The notes under the pieces were generated by a model. It was not told the DNA's origin. It ran no database searches and saw nothing but the letters and a program-made list of their open reading frames with translations. 64,000 nucleotides of DNA. Origin: Brachionus rotundiformis (taxonomy: Eukaryota > Rotifera > Eurotatoria > Ploima > Brachionidae). Below, in pieces: positions 1 to 13,684 of the stretch. The translations under genes and the position numbers were made by a program. Where the stretch lies: assembly GCA_016802295.1 (NCBI GenBank), contig JAESIW010000200.1, positions 1,611,210 to 1,675,209 of the forward strand. The letters are read 5' to 3'. Every line of letters starts with the position of its first letter. Positions within the stretch are counted from its first letter, which is position 1.

Positions 1-903
1 TTCTAATTTAAAATTCAAAACAATTTTTTGAAATTAAAATGAAAAAACTATACTTTTCTGTTTTTCAATGTTTGATTGTAAACTAATAAAAATTTCAAAA
101 GAATGGCTTTAGGAAATAAAATTTTTTGAATTTATAGCTAATTTACAATTTGCCAAAATTTAATAATAGAAAAAATCCCTTATATTATTAATTATATAAT
201 TTAAATCTCATTAAACATACATATTAGTCAAAATTAAAATTAGTTTTTGAAAAATATATCAAAATTATTCACTTTATGTACCCACATTTAACTAATATAT
301 ATCAAATTATTTAATTATCTTATCAAGTTTTTCGAGAAAATTATTCAAATTAGTTGAAATGCTCGCCAAGATGACTAAAATTAATTATGAATGTTGACAA
401 AGATTAATGATAAGATATGTCAAGCCCCATTGTATTATTTTATATTTTATAAAAAATTTTAAATTAAACCTTTAATAAAAATTTTTTTAGATATCCGCAA
501 AAATTTAATATATAGTTCAAATAAATAAGATAAATTTAATTTGTTTCTACCTTTACATCAAAAACTTTAGAATTATGCATAAACCCTGAATACGATTTAA
601 GCAGTTTTTATTCAATAATACTATTTATGACCAAATAATTTAAAGAATTAATCACTATCCAAACCTAAATGACCCAAATTTAAATACGAGATATTTTCGC
701 TTAAACTATTACAATTCAAATATTGAAAAAAAAGTTCTCGTTTTTTTTACCAAAGTATTATTTTCTTTGTAAAATTCTTAACTTTTTAAAAAGTTCTCAT
801 TATGCTACACAATAATTAGCTTTAGAATTATTAATTATAAAACACTTTTAGTCAAAATACTCATTTTAAAATGGTATGTGTTGTATGGAAAATTTGAATT
901 AAA
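1..903. other. AT-rich sequence upstream of the otoferlin gene
   Basis: No open frame of useful length, RNA gene or strong repeat is visible here. The stretch is dominated by A/T runs and presumably holds the 5' UTR and promoter of the downstream ferlin gene, but no element can be named. Confidence 0.5.
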
Positions 904-3900
904 ATGTCACTTGTGGTCGACGTGGAAAGTGTTTATACTTTAAATGATCAGAGTAAAAACCAGATTAAATGTTTGTGCAAGATTATCTTCAGAAATTCGG
1001 AACAAATCACAACCACAAATGAAAAAAGCTCACCAAAGTTAAATTATAATGAATTTCACGAGGACGATGAAAGGTGCTCATTTCTATCACAAACAACCCA
1101 AAAGATAAAGTATCATCTTGGAACTAAAATCAAACCGAATGATTTTTTAAAAATCGAATGCTTCAAACATGGAAAGTCTAATAAAAAGTAAAAATTTTTA
1201 AGATAAAAAAATACATTTTTTAAAATTTATTATTAAGACCCTTTGGCGTATACATCATGCTACTTGAATCATTAGTAAATAACCAAAAAAGCTTTCAAAT
1301 TGATGACTTTCTATCGGATCCCAAAACGAATATTCTTCTTCAAGTAATTTTTTAATATTTTAACAAAAAGTAAATAAATCTTTCAGTAAAAAATTTTATT
1401 CTTTGAAGTAGAGTAAATGATGTATCCTTTAATTTAGTAAAACATTTAATTGTTAGCTATTATATAAAAAATAATATTTATCTATTGAAGTCTACAAGAA
1501 TGCTGTAAAATTTAAAAATTTAAATTTATGTTTTGCACCATGCTGCAATTACAGGAGCAGTTTTTTTCATCTTTTGAAAAAAATTTTTTAGATTTTTTAA
1601 TGGTTAAGTCTGTTCTTATGTACAAAATTTCACAAGACCTTGGGAAATATTTTACCAACTCCTAGAATTAATAATGCATTTTTGATCTCATTTCTTTTAT
1701 TTTTCGTATATCGGAGGTATTTTTTAAAATAAATAATTTTAATAATAATTTTAAATCTTTTCGATGCTTATTATTTAATATCTTATCTGTTGGATAAAAA
1801 TTTTTAGGAAATTAATTGGGAAAAAAATTTTTTTTTCTATGAATTTATTTCCTAAAGGCTATATTTTATTAATTTTAATTAGATGGATAAAAAAATAAGT
1901 TTTAAAATTAATGTCACTTTGTAAATTTTATCAAAATTTAACAAAACTATCTATTAAAATATGACCAAACATTGCAGCCATGCATTTCTAATGATATTCG
2001 AAATTAATTCATATTTTTGTTTAAAATTAAATTGATTTTGTTAATTTTTTTATTAAAAAGGAAAAAATTGTGTTTACTTTGAATTACCGGCAACCAATGG
2101 AGAAAAAAATTGACGGAAAACATATTCTAGTAATTGAACAGGATGAAGAAAAAAGTAGCAATTTGAACAAAGCTTTGGATGTTGAAAGTGACTTGTTGAA
2201 TCTAGAGGAATTGGACTTTATGAATATGAGCCTTGACATTTCTGCTAAACCATTTAATCGTCACAATCAAAGCTTAAATTCATCTCTTTCTCTCAAAAGT
2301 GCCATTGGCAAAGCTACTCTTTCACTGGCTCAAGTAGCCTACAATCCAAATTTTATACTAAATGATGAAATGATTAAAGATGAAGAATTTATCAATGAAA
2401 TACTTAAAAACTTGACTGATTCAAAAGGACTTAGAATCAATAAAAAAGTTTCACAACTAATTGCCAAACGACAATCGAATAGGCTAACAAGCTGGCAGAT
2501 TCGAGTCAATTTAATCGAGATTAAACATTTACTTGGAACAAATAAAGAAGTCTATTGCGTTATTCGAATTGGTGACCAAGAATTCAAATCAACTACCAAG
2601 CAAATAGATAAGCTTAAATTCTTCGAAGTATTTACAACAAGATTTGATAATATGAGAAGCTCAAAAGTATTTAGTCAAATTATATCTATTTTAGTTTATT
2701 TCAAACAGTTTTTTAAATCTGACTTGTTAATAGGTGACGATTTTAAATAAATAATTTACGAAATTTTTTGTAAAAATTAAAATTTAGTTTATTTTTCTTA
2801 GGAAAATTTGAAATCGATTTAGGCACTATTTATAATCAACCAAATCATGAGTATTACCATAAATGGGGAAGCATAATGCCAGATGATAGTACAATGTCGG
2901 TCGGAAGTAGTGGAGGAAGTTATTCGTCAATGTCCAATCCAAAAGCTTATGTAAAATGTGATTTGATGGTCCATGCCAAAGGAGACAAAGTTATTGTAAT
3001 TTATTCTACAATTTAAAACGATTTTTTTATATCTATTTTAAAGAGTCATCCAAAAGATGATTCCGAAAAAGAAGATGAAATAGATAAGTAATTTGACTTT
3101 TAATTTATGAAAAATTTTAATTATAATTAAAACATTTGAATATAAATTATATTGTTAATTTGTTTATGGCTGTTAATCTTAACTAATTTTTTTTTATCAA
3201 GTAACATGATATTACCGCACGGACTTGAGAGTCCAAGAGTAATGATCGAGCTAAATGTAACTATACATTCAGCAGATATTCTTATGAAGTATCGGATAAA
3301 TAAATTTAGTAGAATAAAAAATCAGATAATCAATTGGAAAAAAAATTTGATATGGTCGGCTGATGAGGAAGATGTATTTACTTCAGAAATACAAAATGAA
3401 CCTTATACTGAAATAAAAATGGAAAATGATCAAAAAAATTCCGATTTCGATAATTTAAATTTGTTTGTAAGAATTACTTTTTGTGGAATAACGGTAAGCA
3501 TACAAAATTTTGATATTAAATCAACTATAAAAATAATCAATAAATATATTATTAGTATTCAATAGTGTTTATTGATATAATTTTTAGAGTAAAGAAAATA
3601 TATTTAAAATTACAAAACAGTTAAAATTTCATATCTACGATTTAAATATTAAAATCAAAATATCATTTAATTAGTACTTTTTGATTAATTTAGACAAAGC
3701 AAATATAAAAATCTAAAGAAGAGATAAGATAAATCATTTTTAAAAATTTAAATAACTACAATGAGGCAAAAATTAGATAGGATATTATATAGATAATTTA
3801 GTTCCCTAGTGGACCTTTATTAACAAAACATTTATTAACTTTTGATATGACGTTGCCTTTAATTGTACTTTGTAACAGACTTAACTTAATAATGCTCATC

Positions 3901-6900
3901 AGATTAAAGCAAAATTAAATAAAATGAAATGTAAAATCTAAATGAATGTTATTTCACTTGGTTATCAAATCTCTAAGATAACAGACTTGCTAAAGCCTCT
4001 GCAAAATGTATTCAATCTAAAAAAATTACTAGAAAATCATCAAAAAATGATACCTAAGGATATCCAGACTGTTCTAAAGTAGCTTTATAAAATGATTTAT
4101 TGAAAGGTATCAAAAAAGATTTCCATTTATAGCAAAAATAATCTTTGATAATAATAAGAATAACCCAGTAGCTATCTCAGCACAAAAAATCAACTTTATA
4201 TCAAATAAAGTCATCTTATTCAATTTTTATCAAAAATAACTTAGCGTTTTTTTAAACTTTAAATCTTTTTAAAAATTAAGAAGTTTGGATTTTGAAGTTT
4301 TTATTTAATTGTCATTATGTTTATTTATAGCTTTATAAGTTTAGTTCTCAAAAAAACATTTTTTTCTAAAAACTATTTTTGTTAAAAGAGAAGAACTTCA
4401 TCAATAAAATCAACTACAAAACCAGTATGGAATGAAAGCTTCAAATTTGTTTATCTTTTTCCAAGTTTAATTCGGTTATTCCAGATCGAGCTATGTAGCG
4501 AAGAGTCGTTTGGTGAAAAAGTGCTGGCAACTGAATATTTAAATATAGAAGAAATATCGGACTATTCAGCCGATGGTTTTTATCCCACATTTGGTCCGTC
4601 CAATATAGATATGTATTCTGAACCTGGCAATCAGAGAATTAGATCAAATACTTTAAATAGCTCCAACAGCGAATTAAACAGTATGACAGATGTGTTGCCA
4701 AGCAAAATTTCAGATAACTTTACTTCAATAAATAAAAACTATATTCCAATCAATGGATCGACGCCTGGTGGAGGCGACTATGTTGCCAGACTTCTTCTCA
4801 AAATCGAATCCAATAATATAAAAAATTCAAAACATCAACCAGACTCGCCAAACCGAAATGAAAATATTCAAAATTCTATATTAAAGAATGAAAAAAAATT
4901 CACTCTATTCGCAATGATAAGTGATGTGAACATGATCGATGCACGCTATCAGAGCGATTTAAGCTTTCAATTGTGTATTGGTAAATACCATCTTTTTATT
5001 TCATTAAATCTCATGAAATATTAAAATAATAAATTAGGTGCTAATGGCTATGAGGGATCTTATATGAGCGATTCACTCAAAGACAATATCCCGTCGAATA
5101 CAACCAAAAAGCACAAACCACTTCGCTTAGGACCAAAAATGCCTTTCTATTTACCATTTGAAAAAGTCAAACCATGCATGAGTCTAAATTTTTTCATTGA
5201 AGATCTACGACATATCATGTTTTTAAAAAATTTTTTACTTAAGACAATTAAAATTTTGCTATCAAGTGCATATAATTTGTTCAACCAGTACCAAGATCCT
5301 GAAAATTTTAAAAAATATCGGTCAGAAATTCTGCGAATCATAAAATATATTCAGCAAATATTTCTTAAAAATGAATTCATGACTGATTTGGACAAAAAAA
5401 AGGCCAAGAGATTAATAACTGATTTGGACGAAACCATAAAATTAATAAAGGCATTGCCTACTGATGAAAAGTCAGATAAATCATTCCGTAAATTTGACTT
5501 AAATAGAATAGTAGAATCAATAGCTAGAGTAAATAAGTACTTAAATGAGCCTTTGAGCTTGTTTCCTGATATTAACTTGTGGCTTTTGTACAACAATGAC
5601 CCAATTGGAATATGTACCATTAAGTCAAGTGACATTATCTGGTCCGATAAAAGCATCGAACGAGGTGTCATATGCAATCAAATGATTTACACTGACGTTA
5701 AATCACTTAATCCAAAAGATTTTGATAAACCTTTGGATGAAAATGTGGCAAGAATGCGATTTTATATGTGGCTTGGGCTAGAAAATGAAATCGATAATAT
5801 TTTTACCAATTTTCCACAAGGATACGGCCTAAATGAAAGCTATTTCAACCAATTTAATCTACCTAAGCTAATTTTTTTTAATAGTAATTTTTTTAAATTA
5901 AGATAAAAATTTTTTAAATATAAATTTTACTTTAGATAAATTATGTTTTGAATTGATTGTAAACATATATCAGGGTCGTGATCTTTTGGGCCTGGACTCG
6001 ACCGGGCTTTCTGATCCATACGTAAAAATAACTCTTGGCAATCAATCGGTTTTTTCAAAACCAATAATTCAAACCAACAACCCAAAGTGGAACACTTCGC
6101 TTTTCATTCCAGAAATTTATCTGTATTTTGAGTTCGAAGGTGTTGTCAAGAATCCCCCGGAGATAATGCTTGAAATATATGATCAAGACCTCGTAGGGGT
6201 AAGATAAGCTTAAATTTAAATATTCCTCTGATAGAAAATTAAACAATTGCACCTAGGAAAATGAATTTATGGGAAAATCGACCATTAAGCCAGTTGTACT
6301 TAAGGATTTTTGTAGTCCTCCAAAATTAAAATGGCACAAAATTCATCTTGGAAACGAACCTGCGGGAGACATTTTGGCATCCTTTGAACTGGTCATGGTA
6401 AATACGAAAAAATAAACTTAGGAAATTATTTCGCTAATTTATTTAAATTAAAATTTTATTTTACAGATAACTGAAGAAAACAAAAATCAAAAGTATGCTA
6501 GAACTGAAAGTATCCCATGGGAAATTGTCCCAACTATGAGCACTTACACTTTAGAAGTGAATAAATTCCTTAAGTAATTTGCTTTTTTTTTAATTTTATT
6601 TGATTAGGTCGTGTTCTGGGGACTTAGAAATGTTAAAGTAAACAATTCGGTTCTATTCAATCGAGAAAAAATCAAAATTTGCATTCAAATAGGAGACCAA
6701 ACATTTGAGTCAAACAAGATAGAAAATTTTTTTCCTAATGATAATTTTTTAAATATATATCAAAAACATATAATTGTAATTGTTAAAATATATTAAAAAT
6801 AGCACTAAAAAATTGAAATAAACAAGGAACTGCCAGTACAAGATGAATACAAACCACATTTGAATATTAAATGCCTATGCGAAAACTCAATTGGAAAAGA

Positions 6901-9900
6901 GCAATTAATTGGCTCATTTACTGTAAAAACAATTAATGACTTTTTCAAAAATTTAACAGAACTCAAAGAAAAATACAAAAGCTGTAAGTGTATTTTTGTT
7001 ATTAATTATATTAGATTTTTAAAAGCTTAAAAACACAATATCAAAACTATTTTCACATTTTTTAATATTTAGTAAATAAAATAATAATTAGATATCAAGT
7101 TAATTTACACATGAATAAAATTAATTTAACTAATTTAGCCAATTAATCACAATTTAAATTTTTATCAGAGTACTCAATTTTAACAAATAATAAAATTTTA
7201 ATTACTAAAAAGTAGAATATTTAAATTAATTTAAATTTTCGTACCTCAAGATATATTGGACGTAATATCTAATGATACAGAAAAACACACTCAAAAATTA
7301 ACTTTAAAAAAAAATAAAGGTATTCTTGTTTTTAAGCTTTAATTTCAGTGAGAATAAAATAAAGAAAAAGACTATAATTCATAAAGTTATTTAAATCTTG
7401 ATACTCTTTAAAAGATGTTCAAAAATCAAATGGCAAAAATCTTTTACGAATGAGTTCTTCATATTATACAAAAAATGAAAATGACACGGTAAGACATTAT
7501 TTTAGCATCTTGATAAAGCTTAAAATTTTTTGATAGAAGATACAAGTTACATTTATATCTAAAAAAACCAATATTGTCAAAGAAAAACCCTCAAAACCAG
7601 AGCCGGAATTTGATTGTGAATATCTAGACTGGTGGTCAAAGTATTATGCAGCTATAAAAGACGAAGATAGTTATCTAACCATCGAGGAATCTAAAGGCTC
7701 TGATGAGAAAAACATGGACGTGACAGAAATTGTGTCCAAAAAACCAAGACGTTTGTCCATAACCAATATAAAAAAAATAGCCAAGAATGGTAAAAAGGAC
7801 AAGTTTACTTCAAAAGACGAAAAAAAAGTACAAATTTACATAAGTTTTTAATTTACTATTATTTTTTCTTTAATTATAAGGATAAAATTGGTGACTCTGA
7901 TAAAGAAATACCAGTCATTGTTGAAAGTAAACAAAAAATAGAAAAGATTGAAGTAATTTTCATATTTAAAAAGCTAATTTTTAAAAAAAAAAACAAAATT
8001 TAAGATATTAGAATGTGAATTGGAAAAAGATGAGCGATTTTCGGACAGATTCGATATGCTTAATACATTTCCTTTATACAAGGGAAAAAACCAACAACAC
8101 AATTCGGAAGCAATTCAGTGTCACTTTAAAGGAAATTTCCTCATTTACAAAGAGGATTCTAGTTTGCAAAATTTGTTTGATAACTCGGTTTTGAAACGAT
8201 ATGGCGGCTTTTTGCGACTAATTCCGCCTAATACACCTGTTCCTGTAAAGGTCCGTGTCTATGTAGTAAATGCTGTTTTAAATCCTGCTTCTGATAATCG
8301 TCTATTCGATCCATTCATTAGTATTCAAATGGGAGATAAATATTTTGACTATACAGAAACTGTAATTCATTCCACACTTGAGCCAGTATTTGGATGGTAA
8401 ATTATTTTTCTTACCAAAAATAAAACTTTATCATAATTTAAACTAACAAAGTTCCAAATCAATTTTATTTTTAAATTCATAATATCTTTCTATTAAATTA
8501 AAGAAATTTTTAATAATAAATTTTTTTCTTTAATTAAGAAATTCTTCTGAAATCTAATTAAAAATATATATATTTTTTAGTATGTATGAGTATGATGTAA
8601 AATTTCCGTATGAATCACAAATTACGATTTCAATAAAAGATTGGGGCTTGATTGGCAATAAAGGCCTGATTGGCAAGACAGTGATTGACTTGGAAGATCG
8701 CTATTATTCTTCATGTTATGCTATGTGTGGAATACCAAAAAAATATGAACTATCTGGATACAATGCTTGGCGTGACAAATTATATCCAACACAGATTTTA
8801 GCGCTCTTATGCCGAAAGTGGCGCTTGAAACTTCCGGACTTTGGTCCAGACTATCTTATAGTTTATACACTTGAAGAAAAATCCAAGGAATACAAATATG
8901 AATTTACTGAAGAGAGGAGCATAGTAAACAAAAACGATCAGTTTGTAACATCTATAAAGACTCCAGGTATCGATTATAGAGTTGTTAGAGAGGAACTTGC
9001 ATTAACAGCGCTGAACGATTGGCACAATATTACTGGAGTTAATTAATAACTAATAGTTAATTCAAATTATCTAAATAATATTTCTTAATTAGACCCATTT
9101 AGTACCAGAGCATGTAGAAACCAGATACTTGTACAATCCAGACCAGCCTGAGTTTGAGCAAGGAAAAATTCGACTGTGGATTGACATATTTTCTCTAGAA
9201 GACAATTCTTCAGCTACTCATAATCAGATACCAAAGCCGGTTGACATTTCACCAAGAAAACCGAAAAAATTTCAGCTTAGAGTAAACATTTACAATACTG
9301 AAGATGTTATATTAGATGATGAGAACCCACTAACTGGTGAGCGTTCTAGTGATATTTATATCAAAGGGTATTTAGCTGATAAAGTGGACGAAGCTCAAAA
9401 GACTGATACCCATTTTAGATCGCTGAATGGAGATGGTAAAATAATTTTTGTTAATAAAGCTATCTATTAAAATTTTTTAATAGGCAAATTTAACTGGAGA
9501 TTTATCTTTGATTTTGAGTATCTACCTGCTGAGGAAATGATCATTTACAAACAAAAGCCAAGCAAGTTTTCGTTATATACAGTTGAGAAAAAAGTAGAAC
9601 CAACAAGTACTTAAATTTAAAAAAAGTATCAAAATTTAAGTTTTTATTTCTAGTTACATTTGAATGTTGGGACGCAGATCTTATTTCTTCCGATGACATT
9701 TTAGGATCTTTACAACTGAACCTATGCAAAATGATAAAAGGTGTAAAGAACTCGAGTTTTTGTAAAATGTCCATGTTAAAAAAAACCTATAATCAAGAAA
9801 TAAATTTGTTTAAAGTTAAAAATCATCGTGGATGGTGGCCTTTTACCATTTTTGACAGCAATAAAAGTATTAAGCTCTCGGTAGGTGTTTTATTTGTAGT

Positions 9901-10227
9901 TAAAAATCAGATGAAAAAATTCATTTTTTTTGTTTGAAGGGTAAATTAGAAGCAGAATTTCAATTGCTAAGTGAACAGCAAGCGTTGGAAAAACCTGCTG
10001 GTCTGGGACGAAATGAGCCAGACGCTTTACCAGAACCGGATCGACCGCAAGATTCCTTTGCCTGGTTTTTGTCACCGTTAAGAACATTTAGATACGTAAT
10101 TTGGAAGAACAACAAATGTTTTTTTATACAGCTATTTCTGGTTATCTTATTAGTCTTGTTTTTTATTATTATCATAGTACAATTACCCTCCAAACTTGTT
10201 GAAAAAGTTTTGGGACTATTTGGTTGA
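904..10227 (+). CDS. OTOF: Otoferlin-like ferlin (multi-C2 membrane protein), 23 exons
   Basis: Ferlins are tail-anchored multi-C2 proteins; otoferlin is a calcium sensor for synaptic vesicle exocytosis. Exons inferred: 904-1187, 1238-1343, 2061-2733, 2802-2995, 3044-3087, 3202-3493, 4389-4980, 5038-5883, 5936-6198, 6257-6397, 6467-6556, 6608-6775, 6827-6983, 7251-7319, 7415-7488, 7537-7827, 7881-7952, 8005-8396, 8581-9037, 9093-9435, 9484-9606, 9654-9880 and 9940-10227. They total 6186 nt (about 2061 aa; vertebrate otoferlin is about 2000). N-terminal C2A, C2B (SWQIRVNLIEIKHLLG), the GFYPTFGPSNIDMY segment typical of otoferlin C2C, the FerB-like stretch, C2D (STGLSDPYVKITLGNQS), C2E preceded by DWWSKYYA, C2F and the C-terminal C2 (HRGWWPF) are recognisable in order. 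The protein ends in WFLSPLRTFRYVIWK followed by a hydrophobic anchor. The start ATG opens C2A. The longest introns are 717 nt and 895 nt; the others are small. No break is seen. Confidence 0.93.
1495..1655. repeat. Dispersed repeat copy inside otoferlin intron 2
   Basis: The stretch with agaatgctgtaaaa and then ttttgcaccatgctgca resembles 34258-34355 in an ATM intron (agaatgttgtaaaa, then gttgcaccatgttgca), in the same order and with similar spacing. This suggests a short interspersed repeat. Identity is moderate and the ends are undefined. Confidence 0.35.
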
Positions 10228-10433
10228 AATTGAAAATCTTGTAAAAATTTTATTTAACTTTCTAATCAAATTTTAATTTCTTAATTTATGCTATTAATAT
10301 TTATATTTTAAATAAAATTTTCTAAATTTTAATCGATTTAAATTTAAAATTAGTGGTTTTAAAATATTTTGGTAAAGGAAATTTATTTCATTGAAAAAAT
10401 AGAATTTAGATATTTTAATAATATTAAAATCAT

Positions 10434-11689
10434 TCAGAACTTTAAACCGGATTTTAGAGAAGATGCCATGCTATTTCTCGAAATTTTAGTTGAAATAAAT
10501 TTTCCATTAATGAAACAAGTAAATATAAAATAATATCCTTTTCTAAGAGTGGAACTAAAATAAGCATAATAAAAAGCATTTAAAGAAGAATTCATGTGGG
10601 CAAACGCAATAGATATTACCATTCCTGCTGGATGGAGCATATCATTATGATCAATTATATAAATAAATCCAAACGGCATCCAACAAATAAAATAAGTAAT
10701 AAATGAAGCAAATAAACTCTTTGCTAGCTGGACTTGTTTTTTGTGAGAATTGCATCCAAATTTTCCACTAAATTTGGAGACAAATAGAAAAACTTTAGTG
10801 TAGCAAAAAAATATGAATAAACACGGTCCCATCACATAGCAAAATATGTAAAAAAATCCGAATTCTTGGCTCTGTGTTCTGTCTGTCATACATGATAAGA
10901 CCTTTTTGTCATAGTCATAGCCTCCCCAACCTTAATTTGTTACTATTTAATTTTATGGTCTACAGATGGAAATTTTCAGACCTGATAGATTTGGAGTGCC
11001 CAAAGCTAGTCCACCAAGCCATGGCAAAATACAAAGAAAAAGTGTTTTCTTCTTGCTGAATATTTTGGAATACAAGTGGTCATGACATATTTTAATGTAT
11101 CTGAAATTAAAATAAAAGTTTAACTGTTGTCAAAAAAATGTATTATTATATGGTTATAATAACCTGTTGAGAGCCAAAAGAGCAATGTTTAGAAGAGATG
11201 AGCCGCAAAATATAAGACAAACAAATCCAATAATTGTACATAATGGTTTTCTGTTGAGGAAAAAATGTTCTCCAGCTAAAACTCCTTAATTAAACAAATT
11301 TACATATGCTATTTTCTTCATTAAATTTTTTTAAAAAAATTACCAATTATATTAAAAATGTTAATAAATGAACTGATAAATAGATCGGCAGTGCTAAGAT
11401 TTACAATAATCCAATAATTCGGCGAATGAAGTTCTGGGTTAAATATTATTGTCAAAATTGTGAAAGCATTGCCTTTATAATTATAGAAAAAATAGAAGCT
11501 ATTAAGTTTATTAATCTTACCAAAGAAGCCAAAAATTGTTCCAAGAATGATTAAAATTAAAAAAATTATATAAATTAAAAGATTGTTTTGAATGTAATCA
11601 ATGCCACCATAGTTTATTTCCATTGATTCATTTAGATTTATTTTGCTGAAATTTGTAGATACTTTATGGATTAAATTATAAAGAAACAT
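10434..11689 (-). CDS. Class A GPCR, Moody/Tre1/melatonin-receptor-like, copy 1
   Basis: Seven-transmembrane receptor, five exons on the minus strand: 11521-11689, 11344-11472, 11164-11284, 10982-11100 and 10434-10930, totalling 1035 nt (344 aa). TM1 carries GN, TM2 carries NLSTADLF, TM3 follows a conserved Cys (KPLCTIIG) and ends in an NRYIKICH motif in place of DRY. ECL2 reads WGGYDYDKKVLSC, TM6 has the CWMPF motif, and TM7 has NSSLNAFYY instead of NPxxY. NRYxxICH together with NSxLNAxxY is seen in melatonin receptors and in the Moody/Tre1/GPR84 group; the ligand cannot be read from sequence. The N-terminus has an N-E-S glycosylation sequon and no evident signal peptide. Its near twin lies at 16412-17651, with intron positions and even small-intron sequence conserved, so the duplication is recent. 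Confidence 0.85.
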
Positions 11690-12279
11690 TTGATTTGAAA
11701 TTATTTTTATTAAATTCTAGAAAAAGCAAAAATAAAATATTTTGAAATAATCTGTGATTTACTTTTTTCATTTATTTATTCTTAAATTGAAAATGCTAAA
11801 AAAAATGAATGAAGAAAAATGACAATTTTTTTATATCTAGACAAATTTCAAATTTTAAAATAAACTCATTTAATTCTTTTTTAATTTCCTTTCATACAAT
11901 AATTTATTTTCCTTAAAAATTTATACATCAAGTGAATTTAAACAATTTTTAATAATTTGTTATTGATTAAATTCTTTATATATAATTTTCGCTTTAATAA
12001 CATAGCATATGTCAATCTCAAAGATAAGTTTGAATATTCAATAATAAAGGAAAAACGTCAATAGGAAAAAATTTAACAATATGGATTAAGTCATTAATAA
12101 TTATTATTTATTAGTTTTAAAATTGAATCCATATTTTTCTATATCTAGATTTTTTAGAATCTTATTTTCTTATTTCGTATATAAAAAATTTTGATAAACA
12201 AAATAGATCAATATTTAAGAAAATTTGTGATCTTAATTTAAGGTTCAACAATATTTTTATCGAATGAGTTGTTCTTGGT
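11690..12279. other. Intergenic AT-rich DNA between GPCR copy 1 and a LINE fragment
   Basis: No open frame, RNA gene or clear repeat is visible. It should contain the promoter of the minus-strand GPCR. Confidence 0.45.
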
Positions 12280-13316
12280 TAAGTTGAATCAGAATGGCTT
12301 GATGTTACTAGTGGTGTTCCGCAAGGATCGGTTCTTGGGCCTCTTTTTTTTGTTATTTTCATAAACGATTTATCCGAATCTTTAAATAATGAAACAAAAG
12401 TCTATGCTGATGATATGAAAATTTTAGCAGCTGTTAACCATCTAAATGATAACTTGTCTTTACAGCGCGATATAGATACTGTTTCTAGCTGGGCGATTAC
12501 ATGGGCGACTGATTTAAACGTAGAAAAGTGTAAAGTTATGCATATTGGTAATAAAAACCCTCAGTTTGACTACACAATTTTTAATAAATATGGAACACAA
12601 TCATTATATAAAACAAAATTGCAAAAGGATTTGGGTGTGTTTTTTCAGAATGATCTAAAGTGGGGTGCACATGTTAGCTACTGTTCTGGCAGAGCGAATA
12701 AGATTTTGGGAAAAATTTTAAATTTTTGGACGCCAATGTAGTTAAGTTATTGTATACCTCATTGGTAAGACCTCTTATTGAATATGGAGTTAGTGTTTGG
12801 AATCCATATCTGAAAGAAGATAAAAAGGAATTAGAAAAAGTACAACGTAGAGCTACGAAGTTGATTCCAGCCTTTAAGAATCTTGAGTATGAAGAAAGAT
12901 TGAATAGATTAAAACTTACCACTTTGGATACGAGAAGAAGAAGAGGCGATTTGATTCAGTTTTTTAAAATTGTAAACAGTCTTGAAACTGTTAAATTGGT
13001 AAGTGAAATCAGGTACATTCAAAGAAATAATTATATTTTGAGGGGTCATGCAAAGATGGTTACAAGAGAACTTATTAGAAATTGTCCATTACGGTTCAAC
13101 TTTATCACAAACAGGGTTGTAAAAGACTGGAACCGTTTACCAAAAAATGTTGTTGAAGCAAATTCATTAAATTCCTTCAAAGAAAGACTTGATGAAGACT
13201 TGATGAATGGTTTATGGTACAGAATCTGGTGTGATTGCAAAGAACTGCCACAGCCTTATGGTTTAACTCGACTTGCTCGAGTCGCAGTTATTTTTCTTAC
13301 TACTACTATGTAAAAG
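12280..13316 (+). pseudogene. 5'-truncated, frameshifted LINE (CR1/L2-like reverse transcriptase fragment)
   Basis: Coding homology begins abruptly at the reverse transcriptase motif WLDVTSGVPQGSVLGP, followed by INDL and YADDMK (the YADD catalytic box). It continues through the C-terminal region (SLVRPLIEYGVSVWNP, VQRRATKLIP, FITNRVVKDWNRLP). A frameshift near 12720-12740 splits it into two frames. The fragment is clearly related to the nearly full-length element at 45240-48551, matching it residue by residue with substitutions. Its 3' end has the same architecture: a small hairpin (ACTCGA/TCGAGT at 13266-13282), then gtcgcagt, then TAC repeats. This is a dead copy produced by incomplete reverse transcription. 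Confidence 0.9.
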
Positions 13317-13684
13317 AAAATGCATCAATATTTCATTTGATTTGAAACAAAAGTCAATTTTTAAATTAAATAAATCTTTGATCTAAAACTATGTAAAATC
13401 TATGTAAAACAAATTTAAATACTTTTCTCAAATTATATTTTAGTTAATTCATCTTATTTTGACTATAAAATAAGAATTGCATTGGTTTGCAGTTTTTTTT
13501 CGCAAAAGTAATTTTAATACAAAAAAATTTATTTCATAAAGCATTAATATTCTAAAAATAATTAAAAATTTGCATTAAAAACTTTAAATTTTTTGAATAG
13601 AATTTAATATTTAAAAAAAAGATTCAATTTTTTTAATACTTGTATTTAATTTTTTAAATTTAAAGATTCACTTTTTCTAATTAG
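13317..13684. other. Intergenic DNA before the cationic amino-acid transporter
   Basis: AT-rich; nothing recognisable apart from being immediately upstream of the transporter start codon. Confidence 0.4.
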
